Assembly: GCF_024346715.1 (NCBI RefSeq)
Contig: NZ_AP024853.1
Location: 1,488,001-1,552,000, forward strand
Origin: Photobacterium swingsii
GTDB lineage: Bacteria > Pseudomonadota > Gammaproteobacteria > Enterobacterales > Vibrionaceae
Length of the DNA: 64,000 bases
Direction of reading: 5' to 3'
In this document: one piece after another, positions 34,002 to 43,461 of the stretch
Layout: each line of letters starts with the position of its first letter
Position numbering within the stretch: position 1 is the stretch's first letter
Position numbers and translations under genes: made by a program
Notes under the pieces: generated by a model
The model's input: only the letters and a program-made list of their open reading frames with translations
Told to the model about the DNA's origin: nothing
The model's database searches: none

Positions 34002-34288
34002 TGACATCTCTACAGCAGTACCAAGAGAACCCCCTAGCTCTCTTTTCGTCTGCTCTGCCTATAATTCGGCTTATTATCGGAATTTTGCTCAGAATCCAGC
34101 TTATTATCGGAAAAACCGGCTTTTTAAACTGGAAATCGTCTTGTAAGTTATTGATTTTTTGTTGTGCTAGTCCAGCCCAAGACTGGAAATGACAGTGTGG
34201 TTTCCAGTTTGGGTGATTTTTAGATGGTTTTTGCGAGGAAAGTACAGCTAGCGCGGTTCAGCTTTAATAGCGAATTTGGAAATGCCCC
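34002..34288. repeat. dispersed repeat copy 3, segments A (34002-34196), shortened B (34197-34236) and C to 34288
   Basis: A matches copy 2; C ('GCGGTTCAGCTTTAATAGC', then '...ATGCCCC') matches copy 1. B is reduced to ~40 bp by deletion between its two internal GGTTTCCAGT motifs. This is the only copy with both A and C, and gives the order A-B-C of the full element. Confidence 0.8.
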
Positions 34289-34338
34289 ATCCCTTGTTAG
34301 GGATGCCAATTTTCCGATTTCAACTTACTGAATAATTT

Positions 34339-34677
34339 TCAGTCTAGTCGCGTAATAAAGGTTTGCTCGTCATCCACAAAAGCTACAAAGCCGCCGTGAT
34401 AGATAAACACTCGACCACGTCCTTCAACTAGGCAGGCAAGCTGAGGGTTCAAATCTTCTTCGTTATCCTTGCTTTGAAAGGTGCCGGTATCGGTGATTAC
34501 GCCGCTGAGAGTAGGCAAATATCCGTAAGTGCGCTTTGCCTGATCAATCAGGTTCAACTCGCTGGCGGTAGAAAAGCAAAAGGGAATCGTACCTGCATCT
34601 TCGATAAATATAGTTTTCAGCTCTTCAAAAGCTGTAATGACCAGCCAGTCGATGCCGTTAACATGATGGATAAACAT
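34339..34677 (-). CDS. hypothetical protein (112 aa)
   Basis: Not recognised. Soluble alpha/beta protein; ATG with GAGAAA upstream. Contains two cysteines ('IPFCFST', 'QLACLVEG') and a hydrophobic strand 'GRVFIYHGGFVAFVDDEQ'. No signal peptide. Its codon use looks like the core genes rather than the island cargo, so it probably marks the right-hand chromosomal flank. Confidence 0.65.
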   Translation of the reverse strand: MFIHHVNGIDWLVITAFEELKTIFIEDAGTIPFCFSTASELNLIDQAKRTYGYLPTLSGVITDTGTFQSKDNEEDLNPQLACLVEGRGRVFIYHGGFVAFVDDEQTFITRLD

Positions 34678-35061
34678 AGAGTTTCTCGCTAATTCTGATG
34701 CGGAGATTTTACCACTATCAGGGGAGAACGTAGTAGAGATTTAGCTGTTAAAGGCGGTAATTCTGTGCCATTTTCGGGTATTTACTAGGCCAACTTGAAA
34801 CCCGTTTTTTGTCCAGATGTGGGTTAGGAGAACTGTGAAAAGAGTGTGATGACGGAAGCATTAAATAAGTTACAGCCTCTGTCGACGTTTACCATTTTTT
34901 TTATTGTATAGATGGCTACCGCGTTTATTCAGTGAACTTACTTAGAGAGATGCTTAACAGGTTGGAGCCATGGCTTCAAAAGAGTTTAGAGTGCTATTCG
35001 TGTTGCTCAATCACTATTTCATAGCACTCTTATTCTTTTTTATTAAGCACAGTTACGGCGC
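34678..35061. other. 384-bp intergenic stretch
   Basis: No gene, hairpin terminator or repeat of note was found. Confidence 0.4.
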
Positions 35062-36324
35062 TTAACTAAGGTATTTTGCCACCAGACTTTTAAAGCTCTC
35101 TAAATCTTTCTCATTAAAAATAGAAGGAGAAACCGCAATCCCTACACCGACTTTGTGGCCATAGGGAACAAGAGTGACTATCAGACCATAATGCCCTTGC
35201 AATGGGAAATTGAAACCGCCAGCGCGAATGGTCGTCGAGCCCGAAAACTCAAGATGTTCATCCTGGTTGCGGTTGTAATGGCCAAAATTCGAGATATAGA
35301 GATTAGATTTAGAGCTGATCAACCTGAAGCCATTCATCAACTGCTCTGGTGTTGCATTGGCAAAGCTTGTTGCAAACCCAGCGTAAGATACCAATGCTCT
35401 TAGAGGATTCATTTTAAAGTCGTTGATTTGCTGCTGAAACGCTGGTGCAATATGTTCTATTTCACCTTGTTCAAGCTTGACCGGAATCGCGCTAACAAAA
35501 TTCCCAAATAATTTGTCTTCATTTTGACGTACATTTGTAGTGATCGACATGGAAACACGACCTTGCAATGTGTCTGCCTTCAACTCCATAACCACCTTGG
35601 CAATAGCTGAAGAGATCAGTGTATTAAGAGTCATGTCGTCTGGTCTTTTAACTGTTGCGGTATCAATATCAAAGAAGTCAAAAATCACGGCATTATTGGT
35701 ATCTTCTCGATAAAAAAGATCAACCTGATTAGCCTCTGACAAAAAGCACGCAGATAGTGAACGTTGCTGCTCTATCGCTTTATTAAAAGCGACGTTATCA
35801 CTGACCTGTTGTTGTATAAACTGCTCATCAGACAGACTCAGCGTTGTATCAGATAAATCTATATTTGTGTTGTTGTATTCCGCTGCTAATTGCTCTCTAA
35901 ATAGGTAACCGGATGGTGCATCACAGAATATATGGTTGATAAGAAGGCACAGTACGGATTCATTGCTGTCACGCTTGTCGAACTTTATCGCAATAAAGGG
36001 GGCAAAGTTCGCCTGCGTTACTAGTTGTTGAAAATTGTTGTTCAAAGCAACCTGAAGAGCGGCCACCGGGCACAGATCTGTATCTTCCAGTAAAAAGTTG
36101 TTTTGATAGTTAAATGGTTGATACTTATATTGATTGTCTTGATAGGCCAGTTTGGTTTGAAGTTTTGGGATGGCTTCATACACCTTTTCAAAGGCATTTT
36201 TCAAACGTTGATTGTCCAGCCGACCATCTAACTGCCAAAACTGAACAAAATATTGTGGATTATTATATTTAGCGATCTCAAATTTAACTTTATCGAGAAA
36301 GTTAACGGGTAAAACTGTCTTCAT
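35062..36324 (-). CDS. condensation-domain-like acyltransferase
   Basis: 420 aa of the chloramphenicol-acetyltransferase/condensation superfamily. The active-site motif HHxxxDG appears as 'INHIFCDAPSG' (N130, H131, D135): the catalytic second His and the Asp are kept and the first His is Asn. The C-terminal half has 'SMSITTNVRQN' and 'NLYISNFGH', the positions of the structural DFGW-type motif. Stand-alone members include alcohol acetyltransferase-like and PapA-like enzymes that esterify alcohols or lipids; the substrate is not evident. Monocistronic, no NRPS genes nearby. Confidence 0.7.
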   Translation of the reverse strand: MKTVLPVNFLDKVKFEIAKYNNPQYFVQFWQLDGRLDNQRLKNAFEKVYEAIPKLQTKLAYQDNQYKYQPFNYQNNFLLEDTDLCPVAALQVALNNNFQQLVTQANFAPFIAIKFDKRDSNESVLCLLINHIFCDAPSGYLFREQLAAEYNNTNIDLSDTTLSLSDEQFIQQQVSDNVAFNKAIEQQRSLSACFLSEANQVDLFYREDTNNAVIFDFFDIDTATVKRPDDMTLNTLISSAIAKVVMELKADTLQGRVSMSITTNVRQNEDKLFGNFVSAIPVKLEQGEIEHIAPAFQQQINDFKMNPLRALVSYAGFATSFANATPEQLMNGFRLISSKSNLYISNFGHYNRNQDEHLEFSGSTTIRAGGFNFPLQGHYGLIVTLVPYGHKVGVGIAVSPSIFNEKDLESFKSLVAKYLS

Positions 36325-36613
36325 ATTTTTAATTACAACATTATTATTAATTAGAGTTATTTATATACCTTAACTTTAACAATAAGGACTCACAATATTA
36401 AACAGGTCTAACTTGTTGCCCCTTCTTTGTTTTTATCGGGCTAATTGACGGTTTTGCAGTTAATATAATGTAGTCAGAAAGGACGATAGGCGAGGCTGTT
36501 GGTTATCAAGGTTTTCGATGCCACACTGTGCTAGTGAATAGCACTAGACGCCACCTAAAAAGACCTATTACCATTACCAGAAATAACCGAACCATTAAGA
36601 GAAGAAGCTTTAT

Positions 36614-36949
36614 ATGTCTTTACCGCTTTGCCCAAAATGTAATTCTGAATATGTGTACCAAGATCAAGATGATCTGATTTGTCCTGAGTGTGCTTACGAA
36701 TGGAATCCTGCTGAAGTGCTTGATGAAGCACCGACAGAAAAAGATGCCAATGGCACAGTATTGCAAGAAGGCGATAAGATCACGTTAGCAAAAGATTTAA
36801 AAGTGAAAGGCAGTTCTTTAGTACTGAAAATTGGGACGAAAGGGGTAATCCGTCGTATTGTTGAAGGAAAAGATCACCAGTTAGATTGCAAGCTTGATGG
36901 GGCTGGTGAAATGATGGTAACAGCGAAGTTTGTAAAGAAAGCGTCTTAG
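36614..36949 (+). CDS. yjdM: YjdM (PhnA family) zinc-ribbon protein
   Basis: 111 aa, full length for the family. N-terminal four-Cys zinc ribbon (C7, C10 in 'CPKCNSEYVYQD'; C23, C26 in 'CPECAYEW') and a C-terminal KOW/SH3-like beta domain ('GDKITLAKDLKVKGSS', 'GTKGVIRRI'). Formerly called PhnA from its place near phn genes in E. coli, but it is not a phosphonoacetate hydrolase; cellular role unresolved. Monocistronic with a terminator at 36985-37018. Confidence 0.93.
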   Translation: MSLPLCPKCNSEYVYQDQDDLICPECAYEWNPAEVLDEAPTEKDANGTVLQEGDKITLAKDLKVKGSSLVLKIGTKGVIRRIVEGKDHQLDCKLDGAGEMMVTAKFVKKAS

Positions 36950-36984
36950 AATCAGCAGTTAAGTAATTGGCCGCGATGAATATA

Positions 36985-37018
36985 AAAAGCCCGAATTTAC
37001 AGTGTAATTCGGGCTTTT
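36985..37018. terminator. bidirectional terminator between yjdM and cheV
   Basis: Perfect 13-bp stem AAAAGCCCGAATT (36985-36997) and AATTCGGGCTTTT (37006-37018), 8-nt loop. Confidence 0.9.
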
Positions 37019-37088
37019 GCGATCTGTTATCCGTTAACTTGTTAGCGGCTTAGCGAGCTTGACTGATTTGGTGCTTGTTCGCTGAATG

Positions 37089-37994
37089 TTAAGCTGTTGC
37101 CGTTGCTTCTCGGCGTTTTTTAGCACCACGTAACATCGCGTGTACCAGTTCATTGGCTTCAAACTTGGTTAAGGCTTCATGCGCCCCCACTTGAAGGGCT
37201 CGCTCAACACAAATCTCGCTCGACAGCGAGGTATGCAAAATCATGTAGGTGTGCGCTAAATGCGGCGTGTTTTGTACTTCAAAAGCAAGTTCGTAGCCAT
37301 CAAGCCCCGGCATTTCAATATCACTCACTAAAATATCAACAGGGTGTCCTGCTTGCGATGACTTCTGCATAATATCGAGGGCATCATTACCATTTGTGGC
37401 AACAAAATAGGGAATATTGATGCTATCGAGTGCGTTACATAGTTGTCGACGCGCTACCCCTGAATCATCAACTAATAAAATACGCATTGGTTTTAGTTTT
37501 TCGCGATCTATATCCGTTAAGGTCGGATATAAGGTGCTAGGGTCATCGGGGTTAAGGTGCGATAAAATTAACTCGACATCCAGTAACTGTACAAGGTGGT
37601 CTTCAACCTTGGTGATGCCCGTTACATAGGTATTGTTGCCTAAGGTTTCAGGTGGTGGCGCAATAGCTTGCCAATCACATGCTGTGATCTTATCAATCCC
37701 GCGCACTAAAAAACCCACAGTGGTACGGCTGCAGTCGGTAATGATGATACTACAACTGGCAAACTCATCACGGGTAATAGGACGGTAACCAATTGCTGAA
37801 GGCATGTCGATTAATGGCATTGTCATACCACGAATACAGACAGCGCCAAGTACATGTTGCTGAGAGTAGGGCATGGCAGTGAAAGAGGTAAAAGGAACAA
37901 TCTCTTGTACTTTCAGTGTACCCATCGCAAACATTTGTGTTTGTGATAAACGAAAGAGAAGTAATCCCTGTGATTGACTTGCCTTGCTTTTCAT
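37089..37994 (-). CDS. cheV: CheV chemotaxis coupling protein (CheW-receiver)
   Basis: 301 aa. N-terminal CheW-like domain (~8-150; 'MFAMGTLKVQEIVPF', 'LGAVCIRGMTMPLIDM') that couples chemoreceptors to CheA, then a receiver domain (~170-295) with the acidic pocket 'LVDDSG', phospho-acceptor Asp in 'LVSDIEMPGLDG', Thr/Ser in 'HTSLSSE' and Lys in 'LTKFEANE'. CheV tunes adaptation in receptor arrays. Monocistronic, good ribosome site (GAGGT). Vibrionaceae carry several CheV paralogues, so the exact one is unclear. Confidence 0.95.
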   Translation of the reverse strand: MKSKASQSQGLLLFRLSQTQMFAMGTLKVQEIVPFTSFTAMPYSQQHVLGAVCIRGMTMPLIDMPSAIGYRPITRDEFASCSIIITDCSRTTVGFLVRGIDKITACDWQAIAPPPETLGNNTYVTGITKVEDHLVQLLDVELILSHLNPDDPSTLYPTLTDIDREKLKPMRILLVDDSGVARRQLCNALDSINIPYFVATNGNDALDIMQKSSQAGHPVDILVSDIEMPGLDGYELAFEVQNTPHLAHTYMILHTSLSSEICVERALQVGAHEALTKFEANELVHAMLRGAKKRREATATA

Positions 37995-38560
37995 TCTTTT
38001 ACCTCGAATGCTTAAATGTTCCCACTATGCTAATGATAATCTACTTTGCAACGTGTTGAAAGTAAGCATAAAAGGGTAAACCCATAGCATAAAAGTCATT
38101 TATGCCGTGTCATCACATTATAAGAAATAACTGGGCGATAAGTTACTGAGTGTTATTTTGTCTGAACATGGTTCCTGTAATTCGTTTGGTTATATCCTGA
38201 CGAATGAGACGGTTCAGAAAAAGCTAACTATGGATTGTACAGGGTTAGTGCAAACGGTAAATCAATGCTGTCAATTGAAGTGAGAGCTGCAATGAATGTC
38301 CTTGAGGTGTTTGTAATAATATGCGTGAATTTTAAATAATTAACACTTAAGGGGTAGGTGGGTTAGGTCAAAAAAATGGCAAACGGTCAACTTACTGACA
38401 CTTAACATAGTAATCTCTCGTTTTTGACAAATGGTTTTCATTCTTTTTAAAAATATTGATGCAGATCACATGTTAATTGTGAATATTTATCTGACAATGT
38501 GACCTTATATATGTTTTTTGCTTGCGTATGTGAGCATGTGTGAATATTTAAGGATAATTC
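37995..38560. other. 566-bp intergenic stretch between cheV and the chemoreceptor gene
   Basis: Divergent promoter region. No gene or clear structured element; the AAGGATAA ribosome site of the receptor gene is at its right end. Confidence 0.4.
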
Positions 38561-40558
38561 ATGTTGAAAAAGTTGGCCTCTATCCGACTCAGCCAAGCGC
38601 TAGTGCTAATTTCGGGGATCCCTCTTTTCATAGTTCTTTTGTTATTGACCAATCAATATTGGCAAGCACAAGAGAAAAGTAATAACGCTGCGATAACAAG
38701 CGAAGCAATAACATTGATTAATTTATTTGATGATGTTGCGCATAATTTTGCAGTCGAGCGCGGCTTAACTGCAGGCGTAATGGCAGCGAAAGGTCAAGGT
38801 GCACAAGCTGAGCAATTAAATAAGCAGCGCCGCAAGGCAGATGCTGCTGAACAGGCTTTACGCCAATTCCAACCTGAATATTTACCTAAAGATAGCGTAA
38901 ATGCTATTAGTCGCGATGTACTATCGCTACTGAGTAAGAAAAGTAATATTCGAAGCCAAGTTGATAATCGATCCATTGTTGATTCCCCTTTTGCGTTTTA
39001 TTCCCATTTGAATCAGCTCGCGATAGATAATGTCCGTTTAGTTATTTCTGAAATTGATGACGCGACAATCAAGCGAGATAGCATAGGTTTACTGTCTCTA
39101 TTGATCATTAAAGAGGAAGCCGGTAAAGCTCGTGGTGCATTGAATGGTGTATTTTCGGCAGGTAAAACAGACGCCAGTCGTTACGCTCAGATAAGTAATT
39201 ATGTGGTGCAAGAAGGGTATGCCTTACGACAAGCTGAATTGCTTTTTACCGATCAATTACTGACGTCACTTAATCGTGCAAAAAATGCTGCAGTATGGCG
39301 TCAGGTGAGTGATATTCAGGCGCAGTTTTTGGCGCAACAAGATTCACTCAATAATATTGAAGGCCCACAAGCGACGGCTTGGTTTACATTAGCCACTGAA
39401 CGTATTGGGATGATTAAATCCATTCGCGATCAAGTCACCACGCAATTGATGCAAGTGTCGGCTAATAATTTACATCAAGCACAGCAAGCGAAAATGTTGG
39501 TTATTGCTGGGTTACTTTTGATTGTGTTACCAATCATTTTTATGACCAGTGTGTATATTCGTTTGATGAAGCGACGGGTTAAAGCGGTAACCGATAAACT
39601 GCGTCAAATGACGGATCATAATGATTTAACGATTAGCCTAAGTGATGGTCACCGTGATGAAATTGGCGCGATTTGCCATAGTGTTGATACGCTAATTCGT
39701 GACATGGCAAAAATTATCGAAGGGGTAAACACCCTAGCAAATACGACGCAAGCCAGTTTACAAATGGTGACGCATTCTGCGGAGCAGGCCAGTAGTGCTA
39801 GTGAGCGCACGCAGCGCCGCTGTGAAAATATTGCGACGGCAATGACAGAGATGTCGCAAACCAGTGCTCAGGTAGCCACAACCACAGTTGAAGCGCAGCA
39901 AAGTGCAGATGATGCGCGTCTGCATGCCGAGGCTAGCAACCAGCAGAGTGATTCTTCGTTTAATTCGGTGAATGAACTGATAGAGGATATCGATAAAACA
40001 TATAATCGACTGGCGTCGCTAGAGCAGCAGACACAGAACGTTTCTGTGATTTTAGATACGATAAATGCAATTTCTGAGCAGACCAATTTACTTGCTTTGA
40101 ATGCAGCGATTGAAGCAGCACGTGCGGGTGAGCAGGGGCGTGGTTTTGCGGTTGTGGCTGATGAAGTTAGAACCCTAGCTGGACGCAGTAAGCAATCGAC
40201 TGAAGATATTCGTCGCTTGCTTGATGAGATTTGTACCAATGCGACAGCATCGTTTGAGAACATGCAGCATAGCAAAGAGTTCAGCCTAAAAACTCGAGAT
40301 GTTGTGAGTGACACCAAGCAGTCAATTGATAAGCTACACGCATTAGTTGATGACATTAGCCATCACAATGCCAATATTGCGCAAGCAACCGAGCAGCAGT
40401 CAGATACGGCGAAAACCGTTGATGCAGATATTGATGAGTTATTGGAATTAGCGAACGCATCGGGTGCGTTAGTCGGCGAGATTAATAACGAAATGCGAGA
40501 AGTGGAAAGCCAAATGGCCGAGTTACTTGCGAAAACCCAGATGTTTAAGATGGCTTAA
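38561..40558 (+). CDS. methyl-accepting chemotaxis protein with NIT sensor domain
   Basis: 665 aa. TM1 (~12-29), periplasmic NIT domain (~45-300; 'NFAVERGLTAGVMAAKG' and 'LLSLLIIKEEAGKARGALNGVF'), TM2 (~308-330), HAMP (~331-385) and a cytoplasmic signalling rod with the conserved tip 'EQTNLLALNAAIEAARAGEQ' near residue 505. NIT domains bind nitrate or nitrite in studied proteins, so nitrate taxis is plausible. The C-terminus (KTQMFKMA) lacks an NWETF-like pentapeptide, so methylation relies on other receptors or on direct CheR binding. Encoded beside, but divergent from, cheV. Confidence 0.92.
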   Translation: MLKKLASIRLSQALVLISGIPLFIVLLLLTNQYWQAQEKSNNAAITSEAITLINLFDDVAHNFAVERGLTAGVMAAKGQGAQAEQLNKQRRKADAAEQALRQFQPEYLPKDSVNAISRDVLSLLSKKSNIRSQVDNRSIVDSPFAFYSHLNQLAIDNVRLVISEIDDATIKRDSIGLLSLLIIKEEAGKARGALNGVFSAGKTDASRYAQISNYVVQEGYALRQAELLFTDQLLTSLNRAKNAAVWRQVSDIQAQFLAQQDSLNNIEGPQATAWFTLATERIGMIKSIRDQVTTQLMQVSANNLHQAQQAKMLVIAGLLLIVLPIIFMTSVYIRLMKRRVKAVTDKLRQMTDHNDLTISLSDGHRDEIGAICHSVDTLIRDMAKIIEGVNTLANTTQASLQMVTHSAEQASSASERTQRRCENIATAMTEMSQTSAQVATTTVEAQQSADDARLHAEASNQQSDSSFNSVNELIEDIDKTYNRLASLEQQTQNVSVILDTINAISEQTNLLALNAAIEAARAGEQGRGFAVVADEVRTLAGRSKQSTEDIRRLLDEICTNATASFENMQHSKEFSLKTRDVVSDTKQSIDKLHALVDDISHHNANIAQATEQQSDTAKTVDADIDELLELANASGALVGEINNEMREVESQMAELLAKTQMFKMA

Positions 40559-40586
40559 GTAAAGTAGAGTTAATCTTAGAACGAAA

Positions 40587-40611
40587 AAAACGGCCCATTA
40601 TGGGCCGTTTT
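40587..40611. terminator. bidirectional terminator
   Basis: Perfect 11-bp stem AAAACGGCCCA (40587-40597) and TGGGCCGTTTT (40601-40611), 3-nt loop; between the chemoreceptor and TonB-receptor genes. Confidence 0.9.
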
Positions 40612-40671
40612 GCTTATGCGCAGCGCGCTATTTGCAGTGGAATGATATCCGTATCAAACTGATAATAATGA

Positions 40672-42732
40672 TTAGAAAGCGTATGCGAGTGATGCTTTGA
40701 AGTTACGGCCAGCTTCGTAGCTGGTGTACTTCTCTGAGCCCCAAGAAACACCAAAGCCAGTGTGTTCTGCGTACTTCTCGTTAAACAGGTTATCAACCGC
40801 AAGGTTAAGCGTTAGGTCCTTAGCAAACGATGGGTTGTAAGCTGCCCATAAGTTATGCGTAGAGAAGCCTTTACGTTCGATTTCTTTTTCTACTAGGTTG
40901 CCTTTTTTGTCCAAGTCTTTGTCTGTGTAGCTGTTGCTTGGAACGTAACGTGCATCCCAACCGAACACAATATCTTGGTCTAGATGGTATTTCACACCCG
41001 CTTTGAAGTTGTGGATACCTGTCTTATTCATGTGGCTTGTAATACCTGTTTTCAGGTTCGTTTGCTCGCCTTTAGAGTAAGAGTGGTTAGCGTAAAGATC
41101 GAAATCGCTCAGGCTGTAGGTAAATACGGTTTCTGTACCCCAAACTTGCACATCGTTTTGATTCGACAGCGTGCTGTTGTTTTTGGTTGGGTGCATTTGG
41201 TTGTCTACGTTGTAGCGGTAGCCTGTGAAACCAATAATGGCATTATCACTTGCTAGCAACTCAGTCAGGTTGTAATCGAAACCTGCTTCATAGTTGTGAC
41301 CTGTCATTGCTTTGGTGTCAGACTGGTTCACCTTTTCGGCTGGCTTCATGGTTAGCGCTTCAGGCAGTGACGCACCTTTGAAGATACGACCGTAACCAAT
41401 GCGGAACTTCAGTTCATCAGTAGCTTGATATTCACCTTTGAATTTTGGTGATAGTTGGCTGAAGTTACCGTCAAATACACCGCCTAGTTGGTGAATATCG
41501 TAGCGAAGACCTGTCGTTAAACGGAATTGGCTGAATTCAAACATATCTTGAACGTACAAGCTGTGCGCAGTAACTGTACCACCATCCATGCCATACTTTT
41601 GTGATTGGCCCTTGCGAGAACCAGAGATGATCTTGCCGTCTTCAGCATCGATCCACTGTTTTGCGTGGTAAGCTTCGTAACCGTAAGTCAGTTCGTGTTC
41701 ACCTACCCAAGAGATATTGCGAATATCACCGCCTACAGTTGTTACATTGTATTCACGCTTTGGAATGCTAACTTTACCGTCTTCGATCCAGTTACCGCTA
41801 CTATCACGATCCCACAGTGAATCGATTTGCTGATCGCGATTTAGGTACTGGCGGTTGTAGTAAAGTTGAGTTTTAAGGTTAACTAGATCGCTACCTGCAT
41901 CGTAGTGATGCTGGAAAGTAACGGTATCACGGCTGATGGCGTTGTAGTTGTGTTCATCATGTGCGTATAGCGCACCACTCTTCTCGCCAGATAGCTGACG
42001 TTTACCACCGTCTTGGTAGTGGTTAACACTCAGTTTTAGCTCGTTGTTATCGTTAGGCATGAAGACAACTTTTGCCATACCTGATTTCAACGTACCTTGC
42101 TTAGAGGTAACAGGATCGTGACCAGGAACGTAAAGCTCGCCATCTTCTGACCAGTTACCAATTCCCATGAATTGCCATTGGTCATTCACTTTGGTGTAAA
42201 CTGAAACGTTCACCCCTTTACGTTCATAAGCGCTTTGGTAGCTTGTTTTAATACGCGCACCAAAGGTTTCACCCTCTTTAAGGAGATCTTCAGGATCTTT
42301 TGTTTCGTAACGGAATGAGCCATTTACTACGCCTGAACCACTTAGGGCAGAGTTTGCACCAAGTTCGATTTCAGCAACTTTCAATAGTTCAGGGTCTATT
42401 GTCTGATCGCCAGTGTGGTGGAAGAGCTGACCTTCTTGGCGTGCACCATCAATAGTGACAACGGCGTATTTGTCTTCCATACCGCGCACAAAAACTTTGC
42501 GTGAGTAACGGGCGTTACCATCAACGGTAACACTCGGCATAGTATTTAAAATATCTTTAATGTCAGACGCTTGTTTTTGTTCAAGCGTGTCAGAATCGAT
42601 GGACGTTTGGATATGACTATCAAGCGCTGAGCCCGTCACAACGATTGTTTCTTCTTTTTGTGTATCTGCGGCAAACGCAGTAGTCGAGGCTAATGTGGCT
42701 GCAATGGCCACTGATAATAATTTTAATTTCAT
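40672..42732 (-). CDS. TonB-dependent outer-membrane receptor
   Basis: 686 aa from ATG 42730-42732; an upstream start at 42834 would run through the Fur box and is rejected. Signal peptide (~1-21, ending 'AFA|AD'), TonB box 'EETIVVTGSAL' (~27-37), plug domain with 'VRGMEDKYAVVTIDGARQEGQ' (~80-100), then a 22-strand barrel ending in 'FKASLAYAF' with terminal Phe, the barrel-assembly signal. A Fur box lies 63 bp upstream of the start, so it should import an iron source (siderophore or haem) under iron limitation. The haem-receptor NPNL motif is not seen; the ligand is open. No tonB or transporter genes nearby. Confidence 0.9.
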   Translation of the reverse strand: MKLKLLSVAIAATLASTTAFAADTQKEETIVVTGSALDSHIQTSIDSDTLEQKQASDIKDILNTMPSVTVDGNARYSRKVFVRGMEDKYAVVTIDGARQEGQLFHHTGDQTIDPELLKVAEIELGANSALSGSGVVNGSFRYETKDPEDLLKEGETFGARIKTSYQSAYERKGVNVSVYTKVNDQWQFMGIGNWSEDGELYVPGHDPVTSKQGTLKSGMAKVVFMPNDNNELKLSVNHYQDGGKRQLSGEKSGALYAHDEHNYNAISRDTVTFQHHYDAGSDLVNLKTQLYYNRQYLNRDQQIDSLWDRDSSGNWIEDGKVSIPKREYNVTTVGGDIRNISWVGEHELTYGYEAYHAKQWIDAEDGKIISGSRKGQSQKYGMDGGTVTAHSLYVQDMFEFSQFRLTTGLRYDIHQLGGVFDGNFSQLSPKFKGEYQATDELKFRIGYGRIFKGASLPEALTMKPAEKVNQSDTKAMTGHNYEAGFDYNLTELLASDNAIIGFTGYRYNVDNQMHPTKNNSTLSNQNDVQVWGTETVFTYSLSDFDLYANHSYSKGEQTNLKTGITSHMNKTGIHNFKAGVKYHLDQDIVFGWDARYVPSNSYTDKDLDKKGNLVEKEIERKGFSTHNLWAAYNPSFAKDLTLNLAVDNLFNEKYAEHTGFGVSWGSEKYTSYEAGRNFKASLAYAF

Positions 42733-42794
42733 AGTTATATTTATATGTAATGGCTTGTCCGTAAGTGGGAGCGCATTCTTACATGCAATGAAGT

Positions 42795-42807
42795 GATAAT
42801 CGTTATC
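42795..42807. promoter_or_regulatory. Fur box of the TonB receptor gene
   Basis: GATAATCGTTATC, with flanks giving TGATAA...TTATCA, matches the Fur consensus GATAATGATAATCATTATC core. Lies 63-75 bp upstream of the receptor start. Confidence 0.75.
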
Positions 42808-42851
42808 ATTTACTTTATTTACATTCAGATACAAAATTTAGACAAAAAGGA

Positions 42852-42868
42852 TGATAAGTTGCTTATCA
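42852..42868. promoter_or_regulatory. second palindrome in the divergent promoter region
   Basis: TGATAAG (42852-42858) and CTTATCA (42862-42868) form a perfect 7-bp dyad. It resembles a half-conserved Fur box and sits upstream of the TTGAAA/TATAAT promoter (42880-42885, 42901-42906; 15-bp spacer) that would drive the small ORF at 42969. Confidence 0.4.
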
Positions 42869-42968
42869 AATGACACTTATTGAAATAAGCTCAGTCTGTC
42901 TATAATATTGCATTTTAAATACCACTTAATGAATTAGACGTGGCATTGTTTGTTTTTGAGGAGTCGTT

Positions 42969-43052
42969 ATGAGTTTTAAATCGGTTTATTTTTACTTTGT
43001 AGGGTTTGCATTACTTTTGTCTATGGCTGCACCGTTTGCCATTTTTGCGTAG
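42969..43052 (+). CDS. 27-aa hydrophobic small protein
   Basis: Too short for routine gene calling but well signposted: GAGGAG ribosome site six nt before the ATG, a sigma-70-like promoter at 42880-42906, and an intrinsic terminator 29 bp after the stop. The peptide begins MSFKSVYFYF and continues as one hydrophobic helix ending PFAIFA, so a single-pass inner-membrane peptide is expected. Not recognised as CydX, AcrZ or another known small membrane protein. Divergent from the Fur-controlled receptor gene, so iron control is possible. Confidence 0.6.
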   Translation: MSFKSVYFYFVGFALLLSMAAPFAIFA

Positions 43053-43080
43053 TGTCATCGCCATGAGTCCACTTCAGGGG

Positions 43081-43104
43081 AAGGTCGTGTCGCGACCTTT
43101 TTTT
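43081..43104 (+). terminator. intrinsic terminator after the small ORF
   Basis: Stem AAGGTCG (43081-43087) and CGACCTT (43093-43099), 5-nt loop, followed by a seven-T run. Confidence 0.85.
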
Positions 43105-43461
43105 GAAGGTGAGAGACAATAAATTGCTTTTATGCATATCGATGAAAAACTATGAAGGGTAAGGTCACATTTTGTACGTTTTTTGTGAGGCTGCTTTAAA
43201 CTTAAATAAAAAAAACAGTAAATACATTTTTTTTATATCCCCGGTTATTACTAAATTATCCACTCTTGGGTCGCCTATTAATAAAAGTAGGTATACCTTC
43301 GAATATTAACGCATAAAAAAATTCACTCCATTAATGGGTAATTAATCAGTAATATTTACTGTGAATTCATTCACGCAATTAATGACTTTCTTATTTTAGG
43401 ATTTACTCCGTACTAAACACCACGTGTAGATACGATCATAAAGACAATAAGGAAAATAGTC
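43105..43461. other. 357-bp AT-rich upstream region of the DUF885 gene
   Basis: No gene. Contains poly-A/T tracts and 'TTAATGGGTAATTAA'-type short palindromes; likely the promoter region of the DUF885 lipoprotein gene, whose AAGGAAAA ribosome site is at its end. Confidence 0.4.

Noticed and set aside
38440..38520. CRP site upstream of the chemoreceptor gene
   Set aside because: TCACA and TGTGA half-sites are present but in everted order, not TGTGA-N6-TCACA.
40984..41256. 90-aa plus-strand frame inside the TonB receptor gene
   Set aside because: Antisense to a well-supported gene with full barrel motifs; no ribosome site.
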